Below are positions 35,406-44,243 of a stretch of 64,000 nt of DNA, one piece after another. The translations under genes and the position numbers were made by a program. The notes below the pieces were generated by a model. The model ran no database searches, had not been told where the DNA came from, and saw only the letters and a program-made list of their open reading frames with translations. Every line of letters starts with the position of its first letter. Positions within the stretch are counted from its first letter, which is position 1. Source of the DNA: Planococcus maitriensis (GTDB taxonomy: Bacteria > Bacillota > Bacilli > Bacillales_A > Planococcaceae); NCBI RefSeq assembly GCF_003289925.1, contig NZ_QLZQ01000003.1, forward strand, positions 248,001 through 312,000, in the 5' to 3' direction.

Positions 35406-36038
35406 GTGGAAAATATTTTAGTCGTAAAAGCCAATAACCGCCCGGCATCTGAGGGCGTTTCAAGTAAAATGCACGAAGTCTTCATGGAGAACTTGAAGAC
35501 GGACGCAGAAGTCAACACGTTTGATGTCTTCGCGGAAGATATGCCGTATTTCGGCCAGGACTTCTTCGACGCTATGCAAAAATCCGCACAAGCAGAAGAA
35601 TTGTCCGATCTTGAACAGCGCATTTTGACGGCGGCCAACAAGGCAATGGATGCCTTCATGGACGCAGACGTAGTCGTGTTTGCCTTCCCATTGTGGAACA
35701 TGACGATCCCTGCAGCATTGCAGACCTTCATCGATTATATCTACCGTGCAGGCATGACTTTCAAGTACACGGAAGAAGGCCCGGTCGGCCTGGTTCCTGA
35801 GAAGAAAGTCATCATCCTGAACGCACGCGGCGGCGTCTACTCGACTCCGGAAGCGGCACCAAGCGAGATGAGCGTCAACTACATCCGCGGCATCATGAAT
35901 TTCTTCGGCATCACGGATATCGAAGAAGTGATCATCGAAGGGCACAATATGTATCCTGACCGCGCTGAGCAAATCGTCGCAGACGGCATGGAACGCGTAA
36001 AAGAAGCAGCAGGATCGCTTTCTAAAGTAAACGCATAA
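35406..36038 (+). CDS. azoR: FMN-dependent NADH-azoreductase
   Basis: Flavodoxin-fold enzyme of 210 residues that reduces quinones and azo compounds with NADH through FMN. The FMN segment VFAFPLWNMTIPAALQTFID and the stretch ILNARGGVYST are typical of AzoR. Starts with GTG after AAAGGAG. Its MhqR-like promoter suggests induction by quinones and other electrophiles, as for azoR2 of Bacillus. Confidence 0.92.
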   Translation: MENILVVKANNRPASEGVSSKMHEVFMENLKTDAEVNTFDVFAEDMPYFGQDFFDAMQKSAQAEELSDLEQRILTAANKAMDAFMDADVVVFAFPLWNMTIPAALQTFIDYIYRAGMTFKYTEEGPVGLVPEKKVIILNARGGVYSTPEAAPSEMSVNYIRGIMNFFGITDIEEVIIEGHNMYPDRAEQIVADGMERVKEAAGSLSKVNA

Positions 36039-36045
36039 TGAATGG

Positions 36046-36078
36046 AAAACGGAAACGCTTCGGCGTTTCCGTTTTTTC
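36046..36078 (+). terminator. Terminator after azoR
   Basis: AAAACGGAAACG pairs with CGTTTCCGTTTT around a small loop, followed by T residues. Confidence 0.85.
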
Positions 36079-36107
36079 TTTTGACTTGCTGAGAAAGGTG
36101 AGAAGTT

Positions 36108-36266
36108 GTATTTTCCGGAGCTTATCGCCCGCTTTCCGTGGGCTCGTACCCGAGCCCGAGCCACCTCAGTCGCTTCGAAACCCTTGTGCTCAACTCTCAC
36201 TGTGTTCGAGCATCGCAGAAAACCCGCTTGCTCAACTTTCGCTTCGCTCAAGCATCGCAGAAAAAA
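36108..36266 (+). repeat. Left part of dispersed intergenic repeat
   Basis: The segment from about 36108 to 36187 recurs in inverted orientation at about 44825-44907 (shared cores: GTATTTTCC, GCTTTCCGTGGGCTCG, TCAGTCGCTTCGAAACCCTT). It is followed by two copies of a 30-base motif of the type GCTCAACTTTCGCTTCGCTC AAGCATCGCA (36188-36220 and 36230-36260). Not coding. Confidence 0.75.
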
Positions 36267-36391
36267 TTTGCTCCCACATCTGCGGGGCAGATGCGTCGCA
36301 AATAAATGAACCCAGCTGCCCGCTATATCATTTGTTTGCTCGACTTTCGCTGTGCTCAAGCCTCGCAAACGAATGTCCGAGGCGTGCCTCG
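36267..36391 (+). repeat. 125-bp direct repeat, copy A
   Basis: Identical to copy B at all but four positions. Contains an imperfect hairpin around CTGCGGGGCAG, the ATGCGTCGCAAATAAATG segment shared with 44786-44804 (inverted), and one more copy of the GCTCGACTTTCGCTGTGCTC motif. Confidence 0.88.
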
Positions 36392-36395
36392 TTAG

Positions 36396-36520
36396 TTTGC
36401 TCCCACATCCGCGGGGCAGATGCGTCGCAAATAAATGAACTCAGCTGCCCGCTATAACATTTATTTGCTCGACTTTCGCTGTGCTCAAGCCTCGCAAACG
36501 AATGTCCGAGGCGTGCCTCG
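36396..36520 (+). repeat. 125-bp direct repeat, copy B
   Basis: Second copy, offset 129 bp from copy A with about 97 percent identity. No reading frame with a ribosome site runs through either copy. Confidence 0.88.
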
Positions 36521-36595
36521 CGCATTCGTTGGTTAATGATTTCCACATAGGGGTACACAAGCAATAAGCAAAACATTCCATAAAGGAGGGGCAGC

Positions 36596-38149
36596 ATGTC
36601 TCAAAATGAACAGCAAAGCCGCATTCCCGAGTCGAAGGAGTCTTTTTGGAGAGCCTATAAGGAACTGCCGGATTACCCGGCGTTTACCGGCAATAAGTCC
36701 ACGGAAGTGGCAGTGGTAGGTGCTGGCATCGCCGGTGTCATCACCGCGTATCTATTGGCGAAAGAAGGAAAGAAAGTGACGCTTCTCGATGCCGGAAAAT
36801 TGATCGATGGCGTCACCGGCTACACGACCGCCAAGATTTCCGCACAGCATGGATTGATGTATTTGCCGTTGATGAAATTGGTCGGCGAGGAACAGGCGAA
36901 GCTATATTATGAAGCCAATATGGAAGGCTTAAGGTTTATTGAAGAAACCGCTGAAAAACTGAACATCGATTGTGATTTTTCACGCCAGAATGCTTTCATC
37001 TATTCAACCAAGGAAACCAGTGCCAAACTGCTGGAAAAAGAAGCGGAAGCATACGAAAAGCTTGGAATTGAAGGCGGATTGGCGCGCGAGGAATCCGAAC
37101 TGCCGTTTCCTGTGACGGAAGCGCTCGTCATGCGCAACCAAGCGCAGTTCCATCCTGTGAAGTTTTTGGCGGGGCTTGTGAAAGAGCTGGAGAAGATGGG
37201 GGTGGAAATCCATGAGCAAAGCCGTGCGATGAAGATCCTAAGCAAAAAAGACCCGGTGATCCAAACGGAAAACCTATCGCATCTGTCATGTGACAAAGCT
37301 GTCGTCGCGACGCATTACCCATTCAATGATTTTGACGGCATGTACTTTTCCCGGATGTCCATTGAACGTTCCTATGCGATCGCCGTCCGGACACAGGGGA
37401 CGATCCCTGAAGGCATGTATATCAGTGCGGACAGCCCGTCCCGCTCGATCCGCTATACGCCAGGTGAAAACGGGGAGAAGCTTCTTCTCTTGGGCGGTGA
37501 TGGCCATCCGACAGGGAAAAGCTCGGTGGAGACGATGGAGCATTATGAAAACTTGGCGAAATTCGGCGAAGATTATTTCGATGCGGAAGAAATCCCGTAT
37601 CGCTGGTCCGCGCAGGATATGACAACTTTGGATAAAATTCCGTATGTGGGGACCATAACTGCGGGATACGAAAACATCCTGGTGGCGACCGGCTTCCACA
37701 AATGGGGGATGGCAAACGGCGCCATCGCCGGCCGGATCTTGACTGACCAGATTGTCGGCCGTGACAACCGCTATGCAGCGCTCTTTGATCCGACACGCCC
37801 GAAATTGAAAGCCGTCGATGCAGCGAGTTTCTTGAAAGACAACGCATCCGTAGCAAAAGAACTGGTCACCGGGAAACTCAAGAAGCCGTCCAAAACGATA
37901 GATGACCTGGAAAAAGGACAAGGCGGCCTTGTCAAAGTGGACGGCAAAAAAGCGGGCGGCTACCGCGATGAGTATGGCCAAGTGCATCTCGTCAAGCCGA
38001 CCTGTACGCATATGGGCTGTGACGTGGCATGGAACGATGCCGAAACCTCCTGGGATTGCCCGTGCCACGGCTCACGCTTCTCGCATACCGGGGAAGTATT
38101 GGAAGGCCCTGCCGTGAAACCGCTGAAGAAATTAGAAGGCGGCATATAA
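36596..38149 (+). CDS. yhfW: FAD oxidoreductase with C-terminal Rieske domain (YhfW-like)
   Basis: Protein of 517 residues. The N-terminal DAO-type FAD domain begins with VAVVGAGIAGVITAYLLAKE near 38-57, and a second motif GTITAGYENILVATGFHKWG closes it near 360. The last 90 residues are a Rieske [2Fe-2S] domain with CTHMGC and CPCH ligands. B. subtilis YhfW has the same layout; its substrate is unknown. GGAGGGGC precedes the ATG. Confidence 0.9.
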   Translation: MSQNEQQSRIPESKESFWRAYKELPDYPAFTGNKSTEVAVVGAGIAGVITAYLLAKEGKKVTLLDAGKLIDGVTGYTTAKISAQHGLMYLPLMKLVGEEQAKLYYEANMEGLRFIEETAEKLNIDCDFSRQNAFIYSTKETSAKLLEKEAEAYEKLGIEGGLAREESELPFPVTEALVMRNQAQFHPVKFLAGLVKELEKMGVEIHEQSRAMKILSKKDPVIQTENLSHLSCDKAVVATHYPFNDFDGMYFSRMSIERSYAIAVRTQGTIPEGMYISADSPSRSIRYTPGENGEKLLLLGGDGHPTGKSSVETMEHYENLAKFGEDYFDAEEIPYRWSAQDMTTLDKIPYVGTITAGYENILVATGFHKWGMANGAIAGRILTDQIVGRDNRYAALFDPTRPKLKAVDAASFLKDNASVAKELVTGKLKKPSKTIDDLEKGQGGLVKVDGKKAGGYRDEYGQVHLVKPTCTHMGCDVAWNDAETSWDCPCHGSRFSHTGEVLEGPAVKPLKKLEGGI

Positions 38150-38156
38150 AACGTAG

Positions 38157-38193
38157 AAAAAAAAGAAGCAGCGATGGCTGCTTCTTTTTTTTG
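38157..38193. terminator. Bidirectional terminator after yhfW
   Basis: AAGAAGCAGC pairs with GCTGCTTCTT across a GATG loop, flanked by A-run and T-run. Serves yhfW and convergent yceI. Confidence 0.88.
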
Positions 38194-38194
38194 C

Positions 38195-38719
38195 TTATGC
38201 TGGGTTCGCTTGGATTTCCAAGTTCAATTTGATGTCTTCGCCGACAAGCACGCCGCCTGTTTCAAGCGCTTGGTTCCATGTCAAACCGAAATCTTTGCGG
38301 TTGATTTTGCCGTTGACGTTGTAAGCAACAACTTCAACGCCCCACGGGTTGGTAGCTTTGCCGCCGTATTCCGCTTCGAATTTCGCTGGGCGGGTCACGC
38401 CTTTGATCGTCAAATCGCCTTCGAGTTCATATTCGTCATCGTCTTTTTTGCGGATATCGGTTGCGTTGAACGTAATGTATGGATGCTGCTCAGCGTCGAA
38501 GAAATCTGCAGAGCGCAAGTGGTTGTCGCGGTCTTCATTATTGGTGTCGATGCTTGTTACGTCAATTTTGAAATCGATCAATGCATTTTCAAGGTTGTTT
38601 TCATCTGCTTCCACCTGTGCTTCGTATGAAGCGAAAGAGCCTTTCACTTTTGAGATCATCATGTGTTTCACGGAAAATCCGATTTCTGAATGCGCTTGGT
38701 CTACTGTCCATTTTTTCAT
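38195..38719 (-). CDS. yceI: YceI family protein
   Basis: Lipocalin-like YceI-domain protein of 174 residues that binds isoprenoid-type ligands in relatives. It starts KKWTVDQAHSEIGFSVKHMM and contains DLTIKGVTRPAKFEAEYGG and VAYNVNGKINRKDFGLTWNQ, all typical. No signal peptide, so cytoplasmic, as in many Bacillota. ATG 38719 follows GGAGGAAT; the frame is open 45 nt upstream. Its promoter carries an MhqR-like half site. Confidence 0.9.
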   Translation of the reverse strand: MKKWTVDQAHSEIGFSVKHMMISKVKGSFASYEAQVEADENNLENALIDFKIDVTSIDTNNEDRDNHLRSADFFDAEQHPYITFNATDIRKKDDDEYELEGDLTIKGVTRPAKFEAEYGGKATNPWGVEVVAYNVNGKINRKDFGLTWNQALETGGVLVGEDIKLNLEIQANPA

Positions 38720-38753
38720 GAGTAATTCCTCCAATTTCGTATGTGTTAGCCTT

Positions 38754-38782
38754 ACTATAAACAATTAATATCTCGAAGTCAA
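38754..38782 (-). promoter_or_regulatory. yceI promoter with MhqR-like half site
   Basis: Minus strand TTGACT (38777-38782), 17-bp spacer, TATAGT (38754-38759). TTCGAGAT (38770-38777) overlaps the -35 and spacer, and TTAGAGAT occurs on the plus strand near 38808. Confidence 0.6.
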
Positions 38783-38921
38783 TAGGTTTTAATTAAAATA
38801 GTTTTAATTAGAGATAAAATTTATCCAGACTTTAGTCCTTAACAAGGCAATATCGCTTGTCAAAACATGATGAAAAATGGATACTATTAAGAGCGAAAAG
38901 TTTAGAAGGGATTTGCTTGGA

Positions 38922-39839
38922 ATGATGAAAGAAACTTGGTTGGCGGATTTGCGCCGTTTTGTGGCAGAAGATCACGTCAAAATGGACGAGCCTTTGCATT
39001 TGCATACATTGACGAAAATGGGCGGGCCGGCCGATATATTTGTAGCACCGACAACTGAAGATGAAGTAGCTTATACAGTAAAATACGCATATGACAATGA
39101 GATCCCACTTTTGATGCTTGGGAACGGTTCTAATATGGTCGTCCGTGATGGCGGCGTCCGTGGAATCGTGCTGACATTCAAGAAGCTGGACGGCATCATG
39201 ATCAATGGCACAACAGTAATTGCCCAAGGCGGCGCAGACATTAAGAAAGTATCGCGCGCAGCAGCTGACGGCCAGCTGACAGGCTTGGAATTCGCTTGTG
39301 GCATCCCTGGCTCGATCGGCGGCGCGATGGCGATGAACGCTGGCGCATACGGCGGCGAGATCAAAGACGTTATCGTCCGGGCGACCGTCTTGACAAAAGA
39401 AGGCGAAAAGCTGGTCTTGACGAAAGACGAGCTGGAACTCGGCTACCGGAAAAGCATCATCACGAAAAAAGGCTTTTATGTCCTGGCTGCCGAGTTCGGC
39501 CTCGAAATCGGCGAGCAGCGGGTCATTGATGCCAAAATGTCTGATTTGACTTTCCAGCGCGAAAGCAAGCAGCCGCTTGAATTCCCTTCTGCAGGAAGTG
39601 TCTTTAAACGGCCGCCTGGCAATTTTGCCGGCAAGCTGATCCAGGAAAGTGGATTGCAGGGCAGAGGGTTTGGCGGCGCGGAAGTTTCGACAAAGCACGC
39701 CGGATTTATCGTCAACAAAAACAACGCGACAGCCAATGACTATATCCAGACCATTGAAATGGTGAAAAAAGCGGTATTCGAGAAATTCGGCATCGATTTG
39801 GAGCTTGAAGTGAAAATCGTCGGCGAAGATATGGCTTGA
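38922..39839 (+). CDS. murB: UDP-N-acetylenolpyruvoylglucosamine reductase
   Basis: FAD enzyme of peptidoglycan precursor synthesis that makes UDP-MurNAc with NADPH. About 305 residues, type II MurB. Motifs are HTLTKMGGPADIFVAP, LLMLGNGSNMVVRDGG, GIPGSIGGAMAMNAGAYGGE and the catalytic Ser region PSAGSVFKRP. An upstream ATG at 38877 is in frame but lacks a ribosome site; AGAAGGG lies before 38922. Monocistronic with terminator. Confidence 0.93.
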   Translation: MMKETWLADLRRFVAEDHVKMDEPLHLHTLTKMGGPADIFVAPTTEDEVAYTVKYAYDNEIPLLMLGNGSNMVVRDGGVRGIVLTFKKLDGIMINGTTVIAQGGADIKKVSRAAADGQLTGLEFACGIPGSIGGAMAMNAGAYGGEIKDVIVRATVLTKEGEKLVLTKDELELGYRKSIITKKGFYVLAAEFGLEIGEQRVIDAKMSDLTFQRESKQPLEFPSAGSVFKRPPGNFAGKLIQESGLQGRGFGGAEVSTKHAGFIVNKNNATANDYIQTIEMVKKAVFEKFGIDLELEVKIVGEDMA

Positions 39840-39844
39840 TGCAA

Positions 39845-39881
39845 GTGAGCGGCACTCCTTATACGGAGTGTCGCTTTTTTA
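39845..39881 (+). terminator. Terminator after murB
   Basis: GAGCGGCACTCC pairs with GGAGTGTCGCTT, then T residues. Confidence 0.8.
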
Positions 39882-39931
39882 ATTAGAGCCATTATTATGG
39901 TATAATGAATTCAAAGTAATTTACGGAGTAG

Positions 39932-41416
39932 GTGGTCAATATACAGAGCTTTAGTGTAGACGGTATAATCCTGATCGGTGGAATTTTCCTCCTGGCTGGC
40001 GTCTTGATGACGAAAGTATCGGCACGCGCCGGCGTTCCCTCGCTCGTTTTGTTTATGTTCCTCGGCATGGTGTTAGGCAGTGATGTTTCAGGCCTCATCT
40101 ATTTCTCCAACGCAGAAATTGCCCAGATGGTCGGAATTGTCGCCCTCATTATTATCCTCTTCGAAGGTGGTTTACAAACCCAATGGAAGCATATCCGCCC
40201 GGTTCTTGGCGGTTCACTCGTCCTGGCGACGCTTGGGGTTTTGATCACGACAGGCATCGTAGCTGTCGCAGCGTACTATGTGTTTGATTTGACTTGGCTG
40301 CAGGCCTTTTTGCTCGGCTCCATTGTCGGCTCGACGGATGCCGCAGCGGTCTTCTCGGTTCTCGCAGGCCAGAACATCAAATCCAAGATTTCCTCAACGC
40401 TCGAAGCGGAGTCAGGAACGAACGACCCGATGGCGATGTTTTTGACCATTGCATTTGTTCAATTGATCATGATCCCGGAGTCATCGGTCTGGAACATGCT
40501 CGGCAGTTTCCTGCTTCAAATGGGGCTGGGATTGGTTCTTGGCCTGGCGCTTGGATTTTTCGCATCGTGGACCATCAATAGGATTCGGCTGGATGCCTCG
40601 GGGCTTTATGCGGTGCTTGCCGCAGGCTTTGCGATTTTCATCTATAGCTTTACGGCCGTCCTCGGCGGCAGCGGGCTGCTGGCGGTATACTTGGCGGCTC
40701 TTGTAATCGGGACGCGCGATTTGACGCATAGTTATTCGATCGTCTCCTTCCATGAAGGTTTCGCTTGGCTGATGCAGATCGTCATGTTCGTCATTCTCGG
40801 GCTTCTCGTCTTCCCAAGCCAATTGGCTGACTGGGATCTCATCTGGAAAGGGCTCGTGCTCTCATTCGTGTTGATTTTCATCGCGCGCCCGGTAGCTGTC
40901 TTCATCAGTACGGCGTTCTTCGATTATGATCTGAAAGAAAAGCTGTTCATGTCCTGGGCAGGGCTTCGCGGTGCGGTACCGATCGTTCTGGCGACGTTCC
41001 CGATGCTCGCCGGCATGGATAACAGCATCCTGTTTTTCAATATCGTTTCGTTTATCGTGCTGACGTCCGCTTTATTGCAAGGCTCGACCATTCCATTCTT
41101 CGCGGAGAAGCTCGGTTTGAACGGGCGTCCGGTGCCAAAGCGCATCCATTCGCTGGAATTGGTATCGATGGATCGTGCCAATGCGGAAATGCTGGAAGTC
41201 GAACTGTCCGAGAAATCGCCTTTTGCCGGCCAGTTGGTGCAGACGATCGGCCTTCCGAACCAGACCTTGATCAGCGCCATCATCCGTTCCGGCAAGCTCG
41301 TCATGCCGACCGGAACGACGCGTCTCAGAAAAGGCGATGTGCTGTATGTCCTTACCGAAAAGAAACAGGTGCCGAAAGTCAAATTGGTGCTTGGAGAAGA
41401 AGATTTCGTCAACTGA
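39932..41416 (+). CDS. CPA1-type potassium/proton antiporter with TrkA-C domain
   Basis: Membrane antiporter of about 494 residues, similar to NhaP2/CvrA. The Na/H-exchanger core has 12-13 membrane segments with ILFEGGLQTQ, GSIVGSTDAAAVFSVLAG and the acidic SGTNDPMAMFL motif. Residues about 405-490 form a TrkA-C (RCK_C) ligand domain, a sign of K+/H+ exchange controlled by nucleotides. The start is uncertain: GTG 39932 lies only 3 nt after GGAG, and no better start is visible. Confidence 0.85.
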   Translation: MVNIQSFSVDGIILIGGIFLLAGVLMTKVSARAGVPSLVLFMFLGMVLGSDVSGLIYFSNAEIAQMVGIVALIIILFEGGLQTQWKHIRPVLGGSLVLATLGVLITTGIVAVAAYYVFDLTWLQAFLLGSIVGSTDAAAVFSVLAGQNIKSKISSTLEAESGTNDPMAMFLTIAFVQLIMIPESSVWNMLGSFLLQMGLGLVLGLALGFFASWTINRIRLDASGLYAVLAAGFAIFIYSFTAVLGGSGLLAVYLAALVIGTRDLTHSYSIVSFHEGFAWLMQIVMFVILGLLVFPSQLADWDLIWKGLVLSFVLIFIARPVAVFISTAFFDYDLKEKLFMSWAGLRGAVPIVLATFPMLAGMDNSILFFNIVSFIVLTSALLQGSTIPFFAEKLGLNGRPVPKRIHSLELVSMDRANAEMLEVELSEKSPFAGQLVQTIGLPNQTLISAIIRSGKLVMPTGTTRLRKGDVLYVLTEKKQVPKVKLVLGEEDFVN

Positions 41417-41443
41417 GCTTGCCGCTTCGGCAGGCTTTTTTTA
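41417..41443 (+). terminator. Terminator after the antiporter gene
   Basis: AGCTTGCC pairs with GGCAGGCT across a GCTTC loop, then seven T residues. Confidence 0.82.
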
Positions 41444-41502
41444 TGCTGAGGAAGGATTTTCCACAACGCCGGTCGAATGAAAAGCAAAAAGGGGGAGTTG
41501 TC

Positions 41503-43857
41503 ATGAAGGGGAAGAAATGGGTGAAATGGTTGTTGGTCGCCTTGGGTTCACTTCTTGTGCTTGCGGCAGGTGTGCTCATTTTTGTAAACGTTTACATTTC
41601 GAAGTCGAAGCCGGTCATCGAAGGGGAAATCGCCGTTCCAGTGCTGGAAGAAGAAGTAACGGTCGTACGGGATGATATCGGCGTGCCGCATATCCGGGCA
41701 GAAAGCGATGCGGATTTGTACAGGGCGCAAGGGTATGTGCAGGCGCAGGACCGTTTGTTCCAGATGGATCTATCGAGAAGGCAGGCGAGTGGACGTTTGG
41801 CTGAAGTGATCGGCGAAGCCGCTGTCGATACCGATAAATATTTCCGCACTTTCAGCTTGCGCCGTGCTGGGGAAGCGTCTTGGTCTGGCTACGGGGAAGA
41901 AGCGAAACAAGTGCTTGAGTGGTATGCGCAAGGCGTCAATGCGTATATCGATGAAGCGAAAGAAGAGGGGCGCCTCAGCTATGAATTCGCGCTGCTCGGC
42001 TACGAACCCGAACCGTGGACGCCTGTTGATTCCTTGGCAATCGGCAAGTTCATGGCCTATGATCTCGGCGGCCATTGGAATTCGCTTGCGGTCCGGCATT
42101 GGGCGTTGAATGAATTCCCGGAAGACAAAGCGCGTGAATTGTTCATCCGCTACCCGGAAGATGCGCCTGCGATTTTGGCAGCCAATAAAAAACAGCCGGT
42201 CACAGTCGCCGGTGCTTTCGATCCGTCAGTCATCCCGCCAGAGTTCAATGGCAGCAATAACTGGGTCGTGTCGGGGGACAAGACGGAAAGCGGGCTGCCG
42301 CTACTAGCAGACGATCCACATCTCGGCCTCAGCACGCCGTCGATTTGGTACCAGATGCATCTGGAGTCCCCTGAACAAAATGTCAGCGGCGTCATCTTCG
42401 CGGGCATCCCGGGAATCATTCTCGGGCATAACGAACAGATCGCATGGGGCGTGACGAATGTCGGGCCGGATGTGCAGGATCTATATATTGAAACGCCAAA
42501 CCCTGACGATCCGACACAGTTCCGTTATGAAGGAAAGTGGGAGCAAGCGCAAGTGCTGGATGAGCCGATCCGGGTGAAAGACGGAGAGACGGTCGATTTT
42601 GAAGTGCTCGTCACCCGCCACGGCCCGATCGTGTCGCCGGTCTTATATGAAGAAGAAGAGCCTTCCGCCGTCTTTTCCATGCAGTGGACCGCGCTTGAGC
42701 CGACGCTCGAACTGCAGGCCGTATTGAATTTCAATAAAGCGGGGAACTGGGAACAATTCGAAACAGCTTTGGAAGATTTCCAGGCGCCTGCACAGAATTT
42801 TGTATTCGCATCGACTGACGGCACCATTGCATACAAAGCGAACGGGCGTATTCCAATCCGCAAGCAAGGCGACGGGCAATTGCCGGTGCCGGGTGATTCT
42901 GCTGAATATGGCTGGGACGGCTATGTGCCGTTCGATGAATTGCCGCGTTCGGTCAATCCGGAATCCGGCTTTATCGCGACCGCCAATAACCAAGTCATAG
43001 ATGATAGCTACCCGTACCATATTACGGATTTCTGGGCGCAGCCTTATCGCTATGAGCGCATTGCAGAAGTGCTCGAAGGGAACGATAAACTGACTGCGGA
43101 AGACATGATGGCCTTGCAGATGGACCAGAAAAATCTGTACGCTGCAGAATTTCTCGAAGGGATGATGGCGGAAGTCGAAAAACTGACGGATGAGCACCAA
43201 GAGCTATTCAGCATGCTGCGTGGCTGGGATCAGGTAGACGGCGCAGACCAGGCAGCGCCATTCGTGTTCCACACATGGATGCGGCAATTGCCGGATACCT
43301 TATTCGAAGAACAATTTCCTGAGGATGTCTACGATATGCTGTCAGGCAAAAACCATATCACTGACGCTATGTTGCGCCAGGCTTTTGAAGGAGACGAGGG
43401 CGCATGGGTGCGTGAATATGGCGGCACTGGAAAATGGCTCGCTGATTCGCTCGATTTTGCTCTCGATGATATCGAAACAGCGCAAGGCAGCGATCCGCAA
43501 GATTGGGAATGGGGCGAATACCATCAGTTGACTTTCCCGCATCCTGTTGCGGGGGCTTCACCGATTCTCGAGCAGTTCTTGAATCCGGACAAAGTGCCAG
43601 TGGGCGGCTCGAATATTACCGTGCAGGCAGCGGCCTTCAATGATGATGGAGATGTCGACCACGGGGCCTCTTGGCGTTTTGTGGCCGACCTTGCCGATTT
43701 GTCGAAAGCCTATCACATTGTCGGGCCAGGGCTGAGCGGCCATGTAAAATCCGACTTTTTCCATAACCAAGTCGACAAATGGGCGCAAGGCGAGTTTCAT
43801 GAAACCCGCATCGAAGGCGATGTGGAAGGAGCTGAATTAACGCTCATTCCTGAATAA
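41503..43857 (+). CDS. Penicillin acylase family Ntn-hydrolase
   Basis: Precursor of 784 residues with an N-terminal membrane anchor (KWLLVALGSLLVLAAGVLIF, about 5-24) facing outside. The alpha part carries DDIGVPHIRAESDADLYRAQ. The self-processing site is NGSNNWVVSG near 246-255, with the Ser that becomes the nucleophile of the beta subunit, followed by LLADDPHL. Relatives hydrolyse penicillins, acyl-homoserine lactones or other amides; substrate unknown. ATG 41503 follows AAAGGGGGAG. A perfect cre-like palindrome lies inside the gene at 41583. Confidence 0.9.
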   Translation: MKGKKWVKWLLVALGSLLVLAAGVLIFVNVYISKSKPVIEGEIAVPVLEEEVTVVRDDIGVPHIRAESDADLYRAQGYVQAQDRLFQMDLSRRQASGRLAEVIGEAAVDTDKYFRTFSLRRAGEASWSGYGEEAKQVLEWYAQGVNAYIDEAKEEGRLSYEFALLGYEPEPWTPVDSLAIGKFMAYDLGGHWNSLAVRHWALNEFPEDKARELFIRYPEDAPAILAANKKQPVTVAGAFDPSVIPPEFNGSNNWVVSGDKTESGLPLLADDPHLGLSTPSIWYQMHLESPEQNVSGVIFAGIPGIILGHNEQIAWGVTNVGPDVQDLYIETPNPDDPTQFRYEGKWEQAQVLDEPIRVKDGETVDFEVLVTRHGPIVSPVLYEEEEPSAVFSMQWTALEPTLELQAVLNFNKAGNWEQFETALEDFQAPAQNFVFASTDGTIAYKANGRIPIRKQGDGQLPVPGDSAEYGWDGYVPFDELPRSVNPESGFIATANNQVIDDSYPYHITDFWAQPYRYERIAEVLEGNDKLTAEDMMALQMDQKNLYAAEFLEGMMAEVEKLTDEHQELFSMLRGWDQVDGADQAAPFVFHTWMRQLPDTLFEEQFPEDVYDMLSGKNHITDAMLRQAFEGDEGAWVREYGGTGKWLADSLDFALDDIETAQGSDPQDWEWGEYHQLTFPHPVAGASPILEQFLNPDKVPVGGSNITVQAAAFNDDGDVDHGASWRFVADLADLSKAYHIVGPGLSGHVKSDFFHNQVDKWAQGEFHETRIEGDVEGAELTLIPE
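41583..41596. promoter_or_regulatory. Perfect cre-like palindrome inside the acylase gene
   Basis: TGTAAACGTTTACA is a perfect 14-bp palindrome and meets the CcpA consensus TGWAANCGNTNWCA in full. It starts 80 nt after the start codon, a place where CcpA can block elongation. Confidence 0.55.
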
Positions 43858-43889
43858 GGTATACTGGAGAAAAACGTTCGGGGGATTTT

Positions 43890-44243
43890 ATGAAAAACAT
43901 ATTGGCTGTAGGGTTTGGCGGCATGGCCGGATCGCTTCTCCGCACGGCTGTGTTTCAATTCGCCGGGGCGGGTCTGGGCTTGTGGCTTGCGAACATTGTC
44001 GGAAGTTTCATCATCGGCATCGCGGCAGCCCGATTGGTGAATCGTTCGGCGGGAACGCGGCTGTTCGTCTCGACCGGGCTGATTGGTTCGTTCACGAGTT
44101 TTTCGGCCTTTTCGGCGGATTGGTTCCGCTTGCTTGAATCGTCCTTATTAACAGGCATCATGTATGCCCTTGGCATGACGGCCGCATCAATTGTTGCAGC
44201 GGCTTTGGGGCTGCTGGCGGGGCGCAAGGGGGCGGTCGAATGA
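43890..44243 (+). CDS. crcB1: Fluoride channel subunit CrcB/Fluc 1
   Basis: Small fluoride exporter subunit of 117 residues with four membrane segments. Conserved Asn in LANIVGSF and the fluoride-track motif GLIGSFTSFSAFS are present. Bacillus-type genomes often have two adjacent paralogues; the second overlaps this one by ATGA. GGGGGATTTT precedes the start. No fluoride riboswitch fits into the 32-bp gap before the gene. Confidence 0.92.
   Translation: MKNILAVGFGGMAGSLLRTAVFQFAGAGLGLWLANIVGSFIIGIAAARLVNRSAGTRLFVSTGLIGSFTSFSAFSADWFRLLESSLLTGIMYALGMTAASIVAAALGLLAGRKGAVE

Noticed and set aside
35460-36368. 302-codon frame antisense to azoR and running into the repeats
   Set aside because: Shadow of azoR extended by the stop-poor repeat. 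No start signals.
36038-36457. Frames through the 36-kb repeats that encode repeating Ser/Cys/Arg-rich peptides
   Set aside because: The repetition is at DNA level, the frames lack ribosome sites and the same modules occur inverted at 44.8 kb, so the signal is a nucleotide repeat and not a gene.
36108-36520. CRISPR array in the 36-kb repeats
   Set aside because: Two long direct copies without regular short repeats and unique spacers, and no cas genes nearby.
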